From Plantago major (lineage: Eukaryota; Streptophyta; Magnoliopsida; Lamiales; Plantaginaceae): DNA of 64,000 nucleotides. Under the pieces are notes generated by a model. It did no database searches, was not told the DNA's origin, and saw only the letters and a list, made by a program, of their open reading frames with translations. The stretch lies in assembly GCA_026545765.1 (NCBI GenBank), contig CM048839.1:18724566-18788565 (forward strand). The letters are read 5' to 3'. The stretch's first letter is position 1. Every line of letters starts with the position of its first letter. The translations under genes and the position numbers were made by a program. This document shows, piece after piece, positions 1-12,200 of the stretch.

Positions 1-209
1 ATGGAAAGATATACTATACTTGCAAGGAAAATATGAGAATTGAAAATGCAACCCAGAGTCGATACTAGTTCAAGTTTTGCAAATTGTCAACATACGATGT
101 TGAAGGAAACTTCCAGAGCAGTGAAACAGCAAAAATGTAAATACAATTCAGAACTGAAGTAAACCACCAATTATTCATCAAACTTCATTTCGCGGTGCAT
201 GTAAATGAA

Positions 210-2455
210 TCAGTGATGCTTTCTTTCAAACAGACCATCTGGACCTGCAACACAAAATTATATGTTAGAGCTCCGGACAGAAAATGGAGTTGTGTTAAGA
301 GACTTACGGGACCATTCTTTCTATATCTTGAATATGTGAATTATTGCTTAGAGGTAGAACTTCACGAATTATTTTTAAAAATAATGATATATGCTTATGC
401 TGTGTAACAATTTTACATTTAAGTTTTCTGGTGGACTCTGCCTTCAGCCACTTATGACAATTGACAAGCATATAAAGCCACGAAGTTCATCAAAGTAAAC
501 ACAAGATGAAGACTTTCTATTGAGTAAGAGTTTACTTGAATATTCAAGATTGGAGAATTATTACGAGTTGACACCTCCTAATTGTTACAGAACACATGCA
601 CTACCAGATGTGGACTCTAGCCTTTAGCCGCCCGTGACAACTGACAACTATATAAATGCATGAAGTTCAGCAAAGAAAACAAATGACATACGCTCAAGAA
701 GAATCAAATAGATCATCATAGAGTTCGTGTGATTGCTTTGTTTTACAAAGTTTGTATCTAGCTATCTACAAATGAGAGAGCAACATTGTCAAGATAGATT
801 AGAAGATCTTCTCTCTTTAAGCTTAGTTGTTTGCGTGTCAAGTTCTAGTTCTTTGTTTAGGATACAGACTTCCGACGTAGATTTGTTAAGCTCGTTGTTT
901 CGAGTCTCTTGAGTATTTACCCCTGAGTTAATTGGTGAGTTTTAGTACATAATTCATTGGTTTATTTCTATGTTGATTATTATTCCGTTGTTTCATAAAA
1001 ACATATTATGGGTAGAACATGGTCTTTTAGCGGGCGTCAAGACAACACTAACCCACAACATCAGTATACAGGTTGTGCCAAGCCGTGAGCAATTTCAGAG
1101 AACATGAAAAAGAATTGAGAATAAGCCCACACAAAGCAATTGTCTAGATATCTCTCTGGAAACAGACATACCCGTAAGCTAATGACCACTTCAATAAAAC
1201 GAAAAAAAGAACAGAGTATTTTTCAACATATTAAATTAGATAAGAACTAAGTAAGAATATAATGAGCAAAGCACAGAGAATCTGGGATCTCAAGTAGCAT
1301 TGGGTGCTCAAATTAGAATTCACGATTTTTAAATTTATCAACTATTAAAGCGTACCACAGTAAGAATTTCAAGGTTGTACACCAAAACACCAGTGCTAAC
1401 ATTATAAAGAACTACTCGCAAGCTAAGCAAATTAATCCAAACTCAAGAAGTATAACTTCCGTTTGATCGAAGTGACCGACACTGTTAGCAGGATATAACA
1501 GTGATTTGTACAAATAACATGTTCAGGAATTTCCTATAAATGAGACTAAACCTCAAGCCAAGAGAACGTTAATCTTCCTCAAATTAGCTACTAAGGAGTT
1601 GGAAAATATGTTTTCTTAATGGTATTACCCAATTACATTGCCATCCGGACTAACAAGCAAGATTCTTCAGGGATCATTCACTGCCATAGCATCTATATCA
1701 AGCTTCGTCTAAGGACATACTTTCCACATTTCATGCTATGCTAATGCTACGGTGAGCAACATTACAATTACAACACACAAAATAATAAAAAAGCAGCAGA
1801 TAAATCTCAAACTATTAGCAGAACTTACCCCATGGAAATTCCTTGTTACGGATGCGCAAGTATGGATATGCCTAAACAGAACAATAAAACATCCCACATT
1901 ACAACCAATAATGAGAATACGCAGACAACAAACATCTAACACGAAAAGCCGAAGAAAGTGCTTACAGGCTGCTCCTCAGAATGGGGATGACCCTTCGAGA
2001 GGCAATAGACAGCTAGAGCAGTGCATGATGCTGCACCTAAATACGTTATCTTCTGCCACTTTGAAGCCTCAGCTGAATCAAATAACGGCCAAAATACAAA
2101 CATAAACAACAGGATTTTCAATCTAATACCAAAGCAGTAAAATCAAATTCTCTACAGAGCATAAAATAGGAGACTTAAATCAATCAAACACGAGATGCGA
2201 AATTGGAATCTAATGGACTCTCAATCCATAAAACCATATCTAATATGCTCATGAAAAAAATTCAACAGGAACAAAACACTGAAAGTTTAATTAGGTTAAA
2301 ATTGAAAAAAATAAAAAGGATCAGATTGTACCGGCTTCTTCGAGAGGAGAAGAGGAAGAGGAAAAGGATCGGTTGGAAGCTTGGGCGGCGCCTGGAGCAG
2401 AGACACGGGCGCGGAGGGTGGATCGGAGGCCAGATCTGACAATCGTCGACGCCAT
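210..2455 (-). CDS. COX6A: Cytochrome c oxidase subunit 6a, mitochondrial (four exons)
   Basis: Nuclear-encoded small subunit of respiratory complex IV in the inner mitochondrial membrane. I assembled the exons by hand: 2332-2455, 1966-2072, 1829-1871 and 210-244. All introns are GT-AG and the phases join, giving 102 residues, the usual plant length. Exon 1 starts MASTIVRSGLRS and is rich in Arg, Ser and Ala without acidic residues until about residue 39, a mitochondrial presequence. Exon 2 holds KWQKITYLG and a hydrophobic stretch (about residues 55-70), the single membrane helix, followed by LSKGHPH. Exon 3 encodes AYPYLRIRNKEFPWG and exon 4 the conserved PDGLFE, ending ERKHH. The last intron is 1584 bp and holds TE-like repeats; the last coding exon has only 35 nt. 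No frameshift or stop was seen, so the gene looks functional. The family assignment is firm; expression is inferred. Confidence 0.95.
431..690. repeat. Imperfect direct repeat inside COX6A intron 3
   Basis: A block of about 77 bp at 431-507 recurs at 610-690. Both start GTGGACTCT, contain a TATA-like stretch (CATATAAAGCC and CTATATAAATGC) and end in a CAAAGNAAACA motif. The following 700-1060 stretch is leader-like and free of long ORFs. The layout resembles the U3/R part of a decayed LTR, but I found no LTR ends, primer site or TSD, so the class is open. Confidence 0.45.
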
Positions 2456-3853
2456 TTTCGCGAGTCTTCTCGAGGTTTTCTCTTTTCTGTGTGCTCTGTT
2501 GATATTGTCTTTTTGGTTAATTTAGGTGAATCATGCGATTTTGAGAAACCCCGAGTCTAGTCTAGGGCCCAACTTCTCCTGAAGAAGAAGTCCAATCCAA
2601 AGAGCGATGGACCACTCTAGGCCCATCGATGACAAGTGCAAGGCCCCGTCCCCTTGTGGCGGCGTCCAATTGTAGGCCATTTCTTGTATTGTCTCAGGGG
2701 TTGAGCGTCGATGATAGCTACACTCTACCAACACAAGTATTTTTCTCGCGTACTTTATGCTCACCGTGCACCCACCAGGAGATCTCCGAGTTGGTCTAAT
2801 TGCTCAATAATGAGCAGGCTTAAGTTTGAAATTATTACGAATAAATTTCTCGACTCCTTTAATTTATCTTTTGGAACTTTTGAGGTGTTACATCAAGTAT
2901 CTAAATCTGCTTTAACTTCATATATTCAAGGCTGCTCCATCGTAGTTCGAATTTCGCGCGCTTTCACTTAAACGACTTTAAAATATCCATCCGAACTCCG
3001 AATCCACTTCCGTTTCGACCGATCAACTCCGTTTTCAACCACCTTTCAGGCCAAATGAAATATTTTCCGAATTTTTTTTTTAAAATTTCGATTTATGTTT
3101 AGTGTTGTTATTTTGTGTTCGATCGTGCATGTTAATGTTTTTTGTATAAACAAAATATTTTCCGGGAAAAAAATTCATTCATTTTTTTCCAATTTATGTT
3201 TAGTATTGTTATTTTTTGTTCGATCGTGCATCTTAATGTTTTTGTTTTTGCATATACGAGTTATTTCGATTTTTCGTTAAGTTTGTAAGATTGTTTTTCA
3301 GTTGGGGGCATTTTGGTAAAGTTACAAATATTTTGTGTTGCGTTTAGTCGAAAACGTGTTGCGTTTAGTAGTGCCAAAAAAGGGTGGAGCTGTTACAATG
3401 TTTGTGTCCTCTTAAGGACTGGAAAACGATCTCCTCGTTTAAGTTTTAACAACTACGTTTTGACCCAAAATAATGATCATCATCGTTCCCCTAATCCCTT
3501 TAAAAGAGACCCCCTAGTGAGTGAAGTAAGGAGGGGGTGTGCATATGAGCCTTTCCCCAACCAATAACATAGAGGATCGATGTTTACAATTGAAATGTAA
3601 CCTGAAAATAAAGCTGTCATCTCACACTATATGTTTCCAATCGCTCTTTTGGCAATTCATAGCAGAGCTTGTAGTGTTATTTTAATTTAATGGATAGCAA
3701 CCAGAGGTCAAAACTCAGTAATTAACAAGACAAAAACAAATTTCTAATTCCTTTTGATCACGAAAATAATGAATATACATAAGCCGTCAAAATCCAGCTA
3801 CAAGCCTACAATATGGGTCAGAGTCGAACTTCTAATCTAGTTTGAAAATTGAG
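2456..3853. other. Intergenic region between COX6A and the KNR4-like gene
   Basis: The first 80 bases are presumably the COX6A leader and proximal promoter (CT-rich on the minus strand). Bases 3092-3142 recur almost exactly at 3193-3243, sharing TTCGATCGTGCAT, a direct repeat with a 101-bp step. The rest has no ORF that resembles a known protein. Bases near 3600-3853 probably include the KNR4-like 3' UTR. Confidence 0.5.
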
Positions 3854-4942
3854 TCATGGTCCAAGCGAAAGGCACATCAAACTCCTCAATGTGACTGTTG
3901 TATTTGTTTGCTCACAACTTGATTCATGACAAGCATCAAAGCAAGGCTCTCCATCGAAACGACAATCGTCGGTGAACCCAAACGACTCCACCACATCTTT
4001 CGTGCTCCATCCAGCACGTAACAGACTGATTGAGAGTAACCTCACTCGCTTCCTTACACATTCCTTATCGAGTGGGGGCTCATCTAACCGAGTGTCACGT
4101 ACCACTTCGTCACATTCGTCCATCATCATCATTTCCTTCACGTCCTCCTCCTTCCACCCTCCATCCCTCAACTTCCACGAAATCTCCTCCAAGCACCCAC
4201 CCAAAACTCCATTACTCCACCATCTATGGCGTGGAGCCACGTTTTCGCCACTAGTCACCCTATTTTCAACATTTGTAGTCAAATTCGTCCAAAACTCAAT
4301 TTCACGTGCCTCCTTTGCAGCCCAAGCAGGAGGTGTAAATACATCTCTCAACCCCGTTTGAGACGTCAAAACATCCTCACCACTTTCACTGAATTGAACC
4401 CGTTGGAAAAAACCCGAAATGTCAAAGCTCCAAACACTCAAATCACCACCATCAACATAAAAGACCGGGTTACCAGCTAAAACCGGCTCGGACGGGATGT
4501 AAAAATTCTTGTAAATCGGAACAAGAACCGGAGCCCCTTTTAAAATCCCACTAGCCAATTTAACAGCCCGATCAACATCCTTGGGCCTCTCACCCCAATA
4601 ATCCACCCAAAATCCATTTCTTAAAACATCCTTACAAATCCCCAAGACTGGCAATCTTATCAAAATCTCTAGCTGTTGTCTAGACGAAGATCGCCAATTC
4701 GGAAAACCCGGCCCTACCGGAAGCCCTTCTTGGAGCACGGCCCGGAGATCGGGCGGGAATTTGAAACCGAGAGTGGACTCCAAATCGGAAAACTCCTCTT
4801 CCGATAGCCCGATTTCTACCGGAATGTTGGAGTCTTGTAAATGTAGAACCAAATTCTTGGCATAAGCTGCAAATGAAAAGCAAACTCTTAAAGGCTTTGC
4901 ATGGGAAACTCTTGGTGGCTCTACTCTTGTTGTTTTCGCCAT
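3854..4942 (-). CDS. SMI1/KNR4 (SUKH-type) domain protein, single exon
   Basis: An uninterrupted 362-residue ORF. The SMI1/KNR4 fold is visible from about residue 43 to 180: an acidic LSEEEFSDLES helix, the hallmark GFKFPPDLRAVLQEG (59-73), a GFWVDYWGERP block (110-120), then GAPVLVPIYKNFYIPSEP (136-153) and the hydrophobic strand FYVDGGDLSVWSFD. The C-terminal half (about 205-362) is acidic, Cys-rich near the end and unassigned. In yeast Knr4/Smi1 links cell-wall signalling and bud growth; plant homologues of this size are mostly uncharacterised, so no precise role is given. The start at 4942 is the first Met of the frame and has a TATA box about 95 bp upstream. No intron or frameshift was seen. 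There is no signal peptide or membrane segment, so the protein is probably soluble. Confidence 0.88.
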   Translation of the reverse strand: MAKTTRVEPPRVSHAKPLRVCFSFAAYAKNLVLHLQDSNIPVEIGLSEEEFSDLESTLGFKFPPDLRAVLQEGLPVGPGFPNWRSSSRQQLEILIRLPVLGICKDVLRNGFWVDYWGERPKDVDRAVKLASGILKGAPVLVPIYKNFYIPSEPVLAGNPVFYVDGGDLSVWSFDISGFFQRVQFSESGEDVLTSQTGLRDVFTPPAWAAKEAREIEFWTNLTTNVENRVTSGENVAPRHRWWSNGVLGGCLEEISWKLRDGGWKEEDVKEMMMMDECDEVVRDTRLDEPPLDKECVRKRVRLLSISLLRAGWSTKDVVESFGFTDDCRFDGEPCFDACHESSCEQTNTTVTLRSLMCLSLGP

Positions 4943-5038
4943 GGACGGCTAGTACAAAATGATGTCCAAGCTTTATACTATACGTGCAGGCTTTAAAAAC
5001 CTCAAGAACGTAAACTAAAATCAATATGACACGGTTTG

Positions 5039-5047
5039 ATATATAAA
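5039..5047 (-). promoter_or_regulatory. TATA box of the KNR4-like gene
   Basis: On the minus strand the bases read TTTATATAT, about 95 bp upstream of the ATG at 4942. This fits a TATA element with a leader of about 65 nt. Assigned from position and composition only. Confidence 0.5.
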
Positions 5048-5049
5048 TG

Positions 5050-5985
5050 GATAGAGTTTAATTATTTAGTTGAGATTTTGCATACATTTAAGGGATTGAG
5101 ACGATATATTTGGAGCCGAAAAGGACTCTTTTGACTTAGTCGGTTGATTTTTTAAAAGTAGAGGTCTTTGTGAGTATCGACCGGAAAGTAACGTGAAATA
5201 AAAATTTGAGTTCTGGAGTGGAATTTTTATTATAAACTAGAGAAAAATGAGATGAAAGTCGTAATCATGGTTTGAATATTGCTGGAATCGTTTGTTTTTC
5301 TCTTTGCCTCTTTTGACCGGTCTCATTTCATGCAATCGTTTGTTGTACGGCTGGAAATTAATTCCTCATGGAAAATATGATGAGATTTCGTCAAATGTCA
5401 TATGTTACAAAATGTGACAAAGAAAAATGTCATTGTTGTTATGTTAATATCATTAAAGAACAGAAATTGTTACTGAAATCTTGAGAAAAATGGTACTCCA
5501 CTTTCTAAAATTTAAAAAGCGGATCTAATTATACTGAAGTTCTGAATTTAGCTTCCTACTTTCAAAGGAGCCGAGAAAATTTGCTCGGGCTTCGCCATGT
5601 CATGCCGATCCACCGAACTCGGGAAATGCCTAAATTTTTGGATCTCAAGCTACTCTTTTCAGGTGATACATTACATAATACATATTAACATACCAAGGCG
5701 GATATGCTTTAAGAGTAATTTTTAATATAATTTTTTTTTAGCGTTTGATTTAGGAGTAATTTGCATCGAAAAACGACATAAATAAATGGAAGGTTTTTAC
5801 CCTAACTGGGTAATTACCCGTAACGATCCAACCACTAGTCAATCTCGCTCTGATTTTTTGGGCTGGTGCGGTTACTCACTGGCAACTCTCCGGGTGATAT
5901 GTTGGTCCTATTGTACCAAGTACCAACACATGTTATTTCCCGCACACTTTGTCTCCACTTATGCGCTAACAGAGAGACTTATCAG
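5050..5985. other. Intergenic stretch upstream of the KNR4-like gene
   Basis: Probably distal promoter of the KNR4-like gene plus neutral DNA. The short ORFs here do not resemble known proteins and no repeat with clear ends was found. Confidence 0.4.
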
Positions 5986-5988
5986 TTA

Positions 5989-6878
5989 GGCTCTGTTCTT
6001 TTCAACTGAAATTCTTGAATCGAATCGAATCGAATGGAACGAATCGAGCTAATCGAATCGAAACGAAATAAATCAAACGAACTGAAGAAATTACATTTGT
6101 CCCATTTTTTAATAATAATGAATACTACATCCGGTTCATTAATAAATTCGTAAGGAGACTTTTTTCTGGACGTTGACTGTAATTACTCGCAAATTACACG
6201 ACAAAAGAATATAATAAAATTATATTATAAAAATAAATTAAGTATATTTGACTAACATAACTTTGTTTTATACTTTTTTGTGCGTAATTTGCAAGTAATT
6301 TACGATTTAAGTTCGACAAAAAAATTCTCCTTAGAAAAATCGATTGTTAGTGTAATATAGCGTCCGATGAAGATAACATGGAAACTAATACGGAGGAATA
6401 AATGCCATTTCTCAATATTTGTGATAATGTCGTTTTGGTTCGACTTTAGTTTGGTTTAACTTGTTTTGGAGTTTTTGGGAGTCATTTGAAAGACTTGTAG
6501 AGTTTGGTTTGACTTTAGTTTGGTATAACTTGTTTTTTATTTATTAAGTTTGAGAAAAAACTCAACGTATGCTTCTGAGTTTACTTCTATTGTTCTAATA
6601 TCTTCCAATAAAAGAACATGTCGATTTTTTGTTAGAGATGTACGTACAAAGTATGTGAACCAGTTTGAATGGTACTCTCATGTTCCTGTAGTTTGTTATC
6701 TTAACTCAACTTTTACGGTAGAAAAGAAGGGTAATTCGAATCGTAACTATACTTTTTATTTCATTGATCTACTAAAAGTCGTGTTAAAAAGAAAGAAAGA
6801 AAAAGGTAATATCTCAATTGGATAAATTTTCTTATTTTCCTCGTACAAAAGATGGGTTGTGTAAATAAATGATAAAAT

Positions 6879-6924
<46 letters not shown>

Positions 6925-7063
6925 TGAATTTAATGAACTTAAGAGATTTGAATCAAGAAATGTCGAATCAAGAGAGCTAAATCAAGACGAAGGCAATCGA
7001 ATCGAATCGAATGGGCTGAATCGAATCGAATCGAATGAGTTTTCAGTTGAAAAGAACAGAGCC
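5989..7063. mobile_element. Non-autonomous TIR transposon, TTA target duplication (copy 1)
   Basis: The left end GGCTCTGTTCTTTTCAACTG is matched in inverted form by CAGTTGAAAAGAACAGAGCC at the right end. TTA flanks both sides (5986-5988 and 7064-7066), the target-site preference of PIF/Harbinger (Tourist-type) elements. Arrays of the pentamer GAATC lie just inside each end. The interior has no transposase; it holds a (TAA)n run at about 6880-6922. Much of the interior matches the element at 14556-15529 in reverse orientation, for example the GTACAAAAGAT and TGATCTACTAAAAGTCGT stretches. It is therefore a repeated, probably cross-mobilised family. Confidence 0.88.
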
Positions 7064-7379
7064 TTAGTCACCTATCCTAAAATTTTTCCAAATCAAACAC
7101 GCTTAATTCTTAAGTCTCTATGAATGGATTCCAACAAAAAGAAAAAGTGTACCTTTTTATATAAGTAACATTTTCAATCACTTTAAGTTCTTTTCAATTT
7201 TTTATCGAAACTTTGGGCGTACATTATTAATTTTGATTATTTTTTTCCTTTTTTATCTATCAAAACAAAAAAAGATTTATGAAAAGTCAAAGTCTTGAAA
7301 AAGGTAAGGAAAGTCGAGGTTTTTTGTGGTTTTAAAGTTTTAGCGGTCTGACCGGCCGAGTTTCTTAAAAAACCGTCGA

Positions 7380-8665
7380 GGCCAACATTTTTCGTCATGC
7401 TTTTAATAGACTATATTATGGTTTTAAGTTGTTAGCATTGAAAGTTTTAGTTACAGTTTTAACGTATTTTATGAATGTTTTAAGATATGATGTGATGGTT
7501 TTAATGCGTCAGTACTGTATATTTAAATCATAATTTTAACCTCATTTGTTAATTTTTAAGAGATGTGTGATGGTTTTAAGGAACTACATGATAGATTTTA
7601 AAATGGTTTGTTATAGTTTAAGTGACAGTATAATATCATTAACCAGCATTAAACAAGTTTAAAAGTTTGAAGTTTGAGGAATGACATTAAAACATTAATA
7701 AACAAGCTACTTGAGTGTCATTATAATTTTGAAACATTCAGTCATCCAAAGGTTTTAAAACACCTATTCTCATTGGAAAAAAATTAAAATAAACGTTCAT
7801 TCGGTGTTTTTTAATACAAATGCAAACTGAGTAGTTAAATTAGGTTGTTTTTTTTTCCGGTTAAACTTGTTGGTGAACTTCAACTTCTTGCCTTTTGTTG
7901 CTTGTGCTTGTTGCTTCAATACTGCAATGACACCTTTGAGAGACCTATTATCAAACTCGATGTCATCGTCATCACCTGCTTAAAACATTCACTAACTGGG
8001 TTAAAACCATAACAACTCTCATTAAAACTATCACATGGGTGCTTAAAAACAAAGAAAGAACATGCAACACAAGCTAAAAACATTAATATTGATGCTTAAA
8101 ACCATAATTATGCATTTTAAAACTATAACAAAGCAGAAACATGCAACACAAGTTAAAAACAGTACCATTGGTGCTTAAAATCATAGCAGTGCCTTGTAAA
8201 ATTGTAACAATGTCTGTTAAAACTATAACAAAACATTTACAAACAATCAAATCATAAATATTTCATCAGAAGCTAAAAAATCTAATATTGCTGCTTAAAA
8301 CTACAATAATAGGTCTTAAAATTATAACATATGCACTAAAAACAATAACATCCAGGCATATGCAACACAAGTTAAAAATAATAACATTGATGCTTAAAAC
8401 CATAGCAGTGCCTTGTAAAACTATAACAATGCATGTTAAAACTATAACAAACCATAAACATGCAACACAAGCTAAAAACAGTAACATCATTGATGTTTAA
8501 ATCAATAACAGTGCCTCATAAAACTATAATAATGACTTTTAAAACTATAACAAAGCATCTGCAAAAAATCAAATCATAAGTATTTCATCAGAAACAAAAA
8601 CATTAACGTTGCTGTTTAAAACTACAATGATATGTCTTAAAATTATACATATGCGTTAAAACAAT
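7380..8665. repeat. Short-period TTAAAAC repeats in two opposite blocks
   Basis: From about 8000 to 8665 the motif TTAAAACYATAAC recurs roughly every 25-35 bases. It is organised in longer units of roughly 300 bp, since ATGCAACACAAG, AGCAGTGCCTTGTAAAA and ATCAAATCATAA each recur in the same order. From about 7380 to 7660 the same motif appears in the opposite orientation (TGGTTTTAA). The exon at 7797-7975 lies between the blocks. No transposon ends were found. Confidence 0.7.
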
Positions 8666-9090
8666 AACATAGATAACCTAGTTCTCTTCTCGCAAAAACC
8701 ATTAACAGATTGATGCCTTAACAGATTCATCAATTGCTGATCTGAAGAAGTAACTAGCAAGCCAGTCAGACCTGTGTCAGCAATACTAGATAATTGGATT
8801 TCCCCTTTCCATATCCTCTCTCACACATACACAAGCATTGAGCCGAGCTGATCGACCCACTGAACAGCCTAACTAGCGTACAGTCCGAAGCGAGCAATAG
8901 CGGAGCTCCGCCATTCCAGCTCATTCGGCAGCTGTGCAACGCCGTCGCCAACCGTCGCATCATCACCACTATCTACTACTCCCGCCGATGACGACGTTGG
9001 ACGCGATCGGTATCAGCGAGCTCGCTCCAGTCCACCGGTTTGCGTCCACCACGCGCCGCCCTCTAATGCTTTCTCCACTTAGAGACTCTC
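7797..9090 (-). pseudogene. Decayed protein-coding remnant with a repeat-filled intron, family not recognised
   Basis: On the minus strand a CT-rich leader follows a TATA-like TATATAAATA near 9235-9245. A GC-rich, partly open but interrupted segment spans about 8690-9090. A last exon at 7797-7975 is preceded by a good acceptor (TTTTAAGCAG) and reads GDDDDIEFDNRSLKG and then LKQQAQATKGKKLKFTNK before a stop. The roughly 700 bases between them are short repeats. The middle of the protein is missing or unrecognisable. This could be a deletion derivative of a transposon gene (a MULE/FAR1-type gene was considered but not supported by any motif) or a host pseudogene. Confidence 0.35.
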
Positions 9091-9250
9091 CATCTAGGGT
9101 TTGTAAACGAATTTGTGAGAGTGTGAAATTGAAATCGTGTTAAAGAAGTTGAAATGAGAGAGAGAATGTTTCTATGGGGCTTTTGTAGAGAGAAATGGTC
9201 AAGTGGTTTGTGAGAGAGTGTTGTTTTGAAATATTTATATAAAAGATACT

Positions 9251-12200
9251 GACCGATTATTTATTGTGAAAATTGAATTTTCTTAATTTTTTTCTATAGA
9301 TTAAAAAAATCTTCCCTTCTATTATTACTATTATGAAAATTAGACTTGGAGGGCAAACAATAACATTATCAAGTGCCACCAAGCCACACTTTGGTGGACT
9401 CCTCAAATGGCCACTAAATACTTCAGCCCATTGAACAATGATCTCACTGGCCTGTCATCCAACCATCTTGGCGATTTCAGCCTGCGCACCAACTTTACTT
9501 CAGACATATTTTAACCATTCTATTACTATTAAATCTTTCGATATAATCTACAATAATTTATGGTCAAATTCGACATTGTAAATTATTTAAAAGTCATATG
9601 TTAGATGTGGCCAGGATGGTAACTTGCGACAAAACAAGCCGGTGTCGTGAATATGATTCCGACCGTTTGTAGTATTACTTCTTGGATCAATTACCAAGAC
9701 TAGAAAATTACACGCATGGCATTCACTAATCGCCATTTAATTTATTCGTCGGGATCCAAAATAGATTAATTACAGTTGGATCTTGTCTAACATCATATCT
9801 GCCCGATTTAATATTTTACTCCTCGATATAATCCAGAAGAAAAATGCAATTCATCATTTATTACCGTTTCTATTACAAGCACATACTGTACAGTAAAAAC
9901 ATGAAACTTTTGTCTGCTTTAGATATGGACTGTTAGGAAATCTTATTCGCAGATTAATCATATATTCGTGCGGCTAATTAAAAAGTTTAAGCATGATTGA
10001 TGCATGTGTAATTATGTCCTGATGTCGTTGACTTGTGTGAACAAAATGCTGAATTATCAGTCTAATTACGCGGGCCATGTTTCAGGTCACCCTAATCTTT
10101 TGTTTAACGCAAAAATTCGATCATATGTTTGTTTGACCAATCACGGGTAGAATATAAACATTATCAAACACTTGCTAAATCATAAGTATTAAATATGTAT
10201 AGCTCTTACTAGTATTTTATAAGTTATCTTAGCTAGCTAGCTATAGTATCATATATCTTGAAGTTGTTTTCAAGTAAAAGTGATTTTTGTACTTATACAT
10301 TACCAGCAATTAATTAGTCACGGCACGGACAATGTATATGTATTGTTATATGTTTAAAAAAAAAGGGAAGTATACAAATTAGCGAATCAAAAAGAAAATT
10401 TTCACCTAAGTTTCTTATCATTTAATTTTAATTTTGAATGAACCATTCCTTGTTTTTCCAAAGGATTCATCCGGTCGAAGTAACTACGAACTTCGAATTT
10501 AAGTAATACTATTCTTTGTTGACAAATAGATAAAATTAAAAGTTAAGTATGTATTCTGGAATAGTCCCATAGCTTCACCCTCTGGAGGAACAGCTTGGGT
10601 TTGGATTTAGCTTATGTCCGGTTAGAGGAATACTGAGAAACCAAGGTTGATCAGGTTATATTTCATATGGAAGACAACAATTTGGAATTGGTTGAAAGAT
10701 GCAGGCCTAATTCTCTTTCTTTCGGAGTATATGATATTGTGATCTTAGAATAAGTACATAAGAAGATGCTTCTACTACCTTTACACCAGATGCTTTTACC
10801 GTTTCTGCATCTTGCAATACGGTATATTAAGTAAATAAGTAAGTATAGATGGGACCGTTTTTATAGAGAGACTAAAATAGACCGATAAATATTATACTCC
10901 ATCGATCCCAGAATAAATGTCACATTTTGACTTTTTGCAATTAATATTTTTCAACTTTAACTCCGATTTAATCTTAAACCGTTAATGTAAAATGTTTAAT
11001 TATATTATATAATTTAATTGAACATTATAAGGAAATTACTATAGAAAATCAGTTTATGCATTCATAACAATCACATGAAAATTACTATAGAAAATCAGTC
11101 TATGCATTCAAGAAAATCACATAATGATTTTATACTATCATAGGGTACATATCACTCAATCTAGCCCGGAGCAAATGTGTGATTGTAGATATCCGATTAA
11201 AAACATAACAGTTCAAAACATCTTTACGTTAAAGAAAAAAGTTCATTTTTAAAATGTTACCAACTCGGAACAAGAAATTTCTTGTATGCTGCCCTCGATC
11301 CCAGTGTACCCACCACTCATAAATTGTATAAGGTCCGAATGAAATTACATGTTGATAACGAGCTCTCGTGGATCCCACACAGTTTGTGATTAGTGGTGAA
11401 GTCGATCGAGTGCGGTATAGTATAAACCCGGAACAAGATCTCGAGATAAAGCATTTGCAGGTTGCAAGCATTAGAAAACATTCATCCTCAATGGAGTAGC
11501 TAGGTAAATGTTGTTGGAGCGTACTTGTTACTACATAGGTGGAACTTAATTGGTTATCCAACGAGGATCCAAGAAAGATCTTTGGCAGACCACCTGATGA
11601 CATAATCCTTGCTACCTCTGCATTTAATCGAATCTTCAATTACCTACTACTTGTACTTTTTACGCAAAGGTTAAAAACCTCGGTCCGTTTAAAACTCGTG
11701 TAACCAAGATATGAGATTTACTGCTACATGAGATGAAATCGCGAGTAAAATTGTCAAAAGTATTAAAAACCAATGAATATTTCGAAGACGTTGTACACAT
11801 AAAGGACCGCAATTTAGTCAAATTTCACAGTTGTGGTAGTAGTCTATACTATACTAGTAGTAGAAGAGGATAATGAAATGTGGGAGTGTTTGATTTCAAA
11901 TTGAAATTGAGATAACTCAATTTAATTTGCATTTTTATATACAAAAACAATACAAAAATTCAATTGGAATTGATATAATTCAATTCTAATTTGAAATAAA
12001 ACACTCATGATTCTGTCGTTTTGTTTTTTTGTTTATATCATCACAGTACAATAATAAAGCCTACTAGCTCTCTGCAGAATCAGAACCGGTAGGTAACTGA
12101 CTTCATAAGTCAAGTCATTTCATTTCATATTTGCATGGATCTACCCTACCCAATGTCGTTCCCTTCAAAACCCATTCTTTAATGTTCTAAATTTCGAAAT

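Noticed and set aside
1630..1660. Alternative last exon for COX6A with a Pro-Asp-Gly-like reading on the minus strand
   Set aside because: After the only nearby AG acceptor, the phase from exon 3 gives VRMAM and a stop, not PDGLFE. The bases at 210-244 give the conserved ending in phase.
3972..4480. Plus-strand ORFs inside the KNR4-like gene
   Set aside because: Shadows of a clear minus-strand gene with recognised motifs.
8266..8500. Overlapping ORFs on both strands in the TTAAAAC repeats
   Set aside because: They follow the repeat period and have no protein-like features.
11229..11639. 136-codon minus-strand ORF
   Set aside because: No family resemblance, no promoter or splice context; likely chance.
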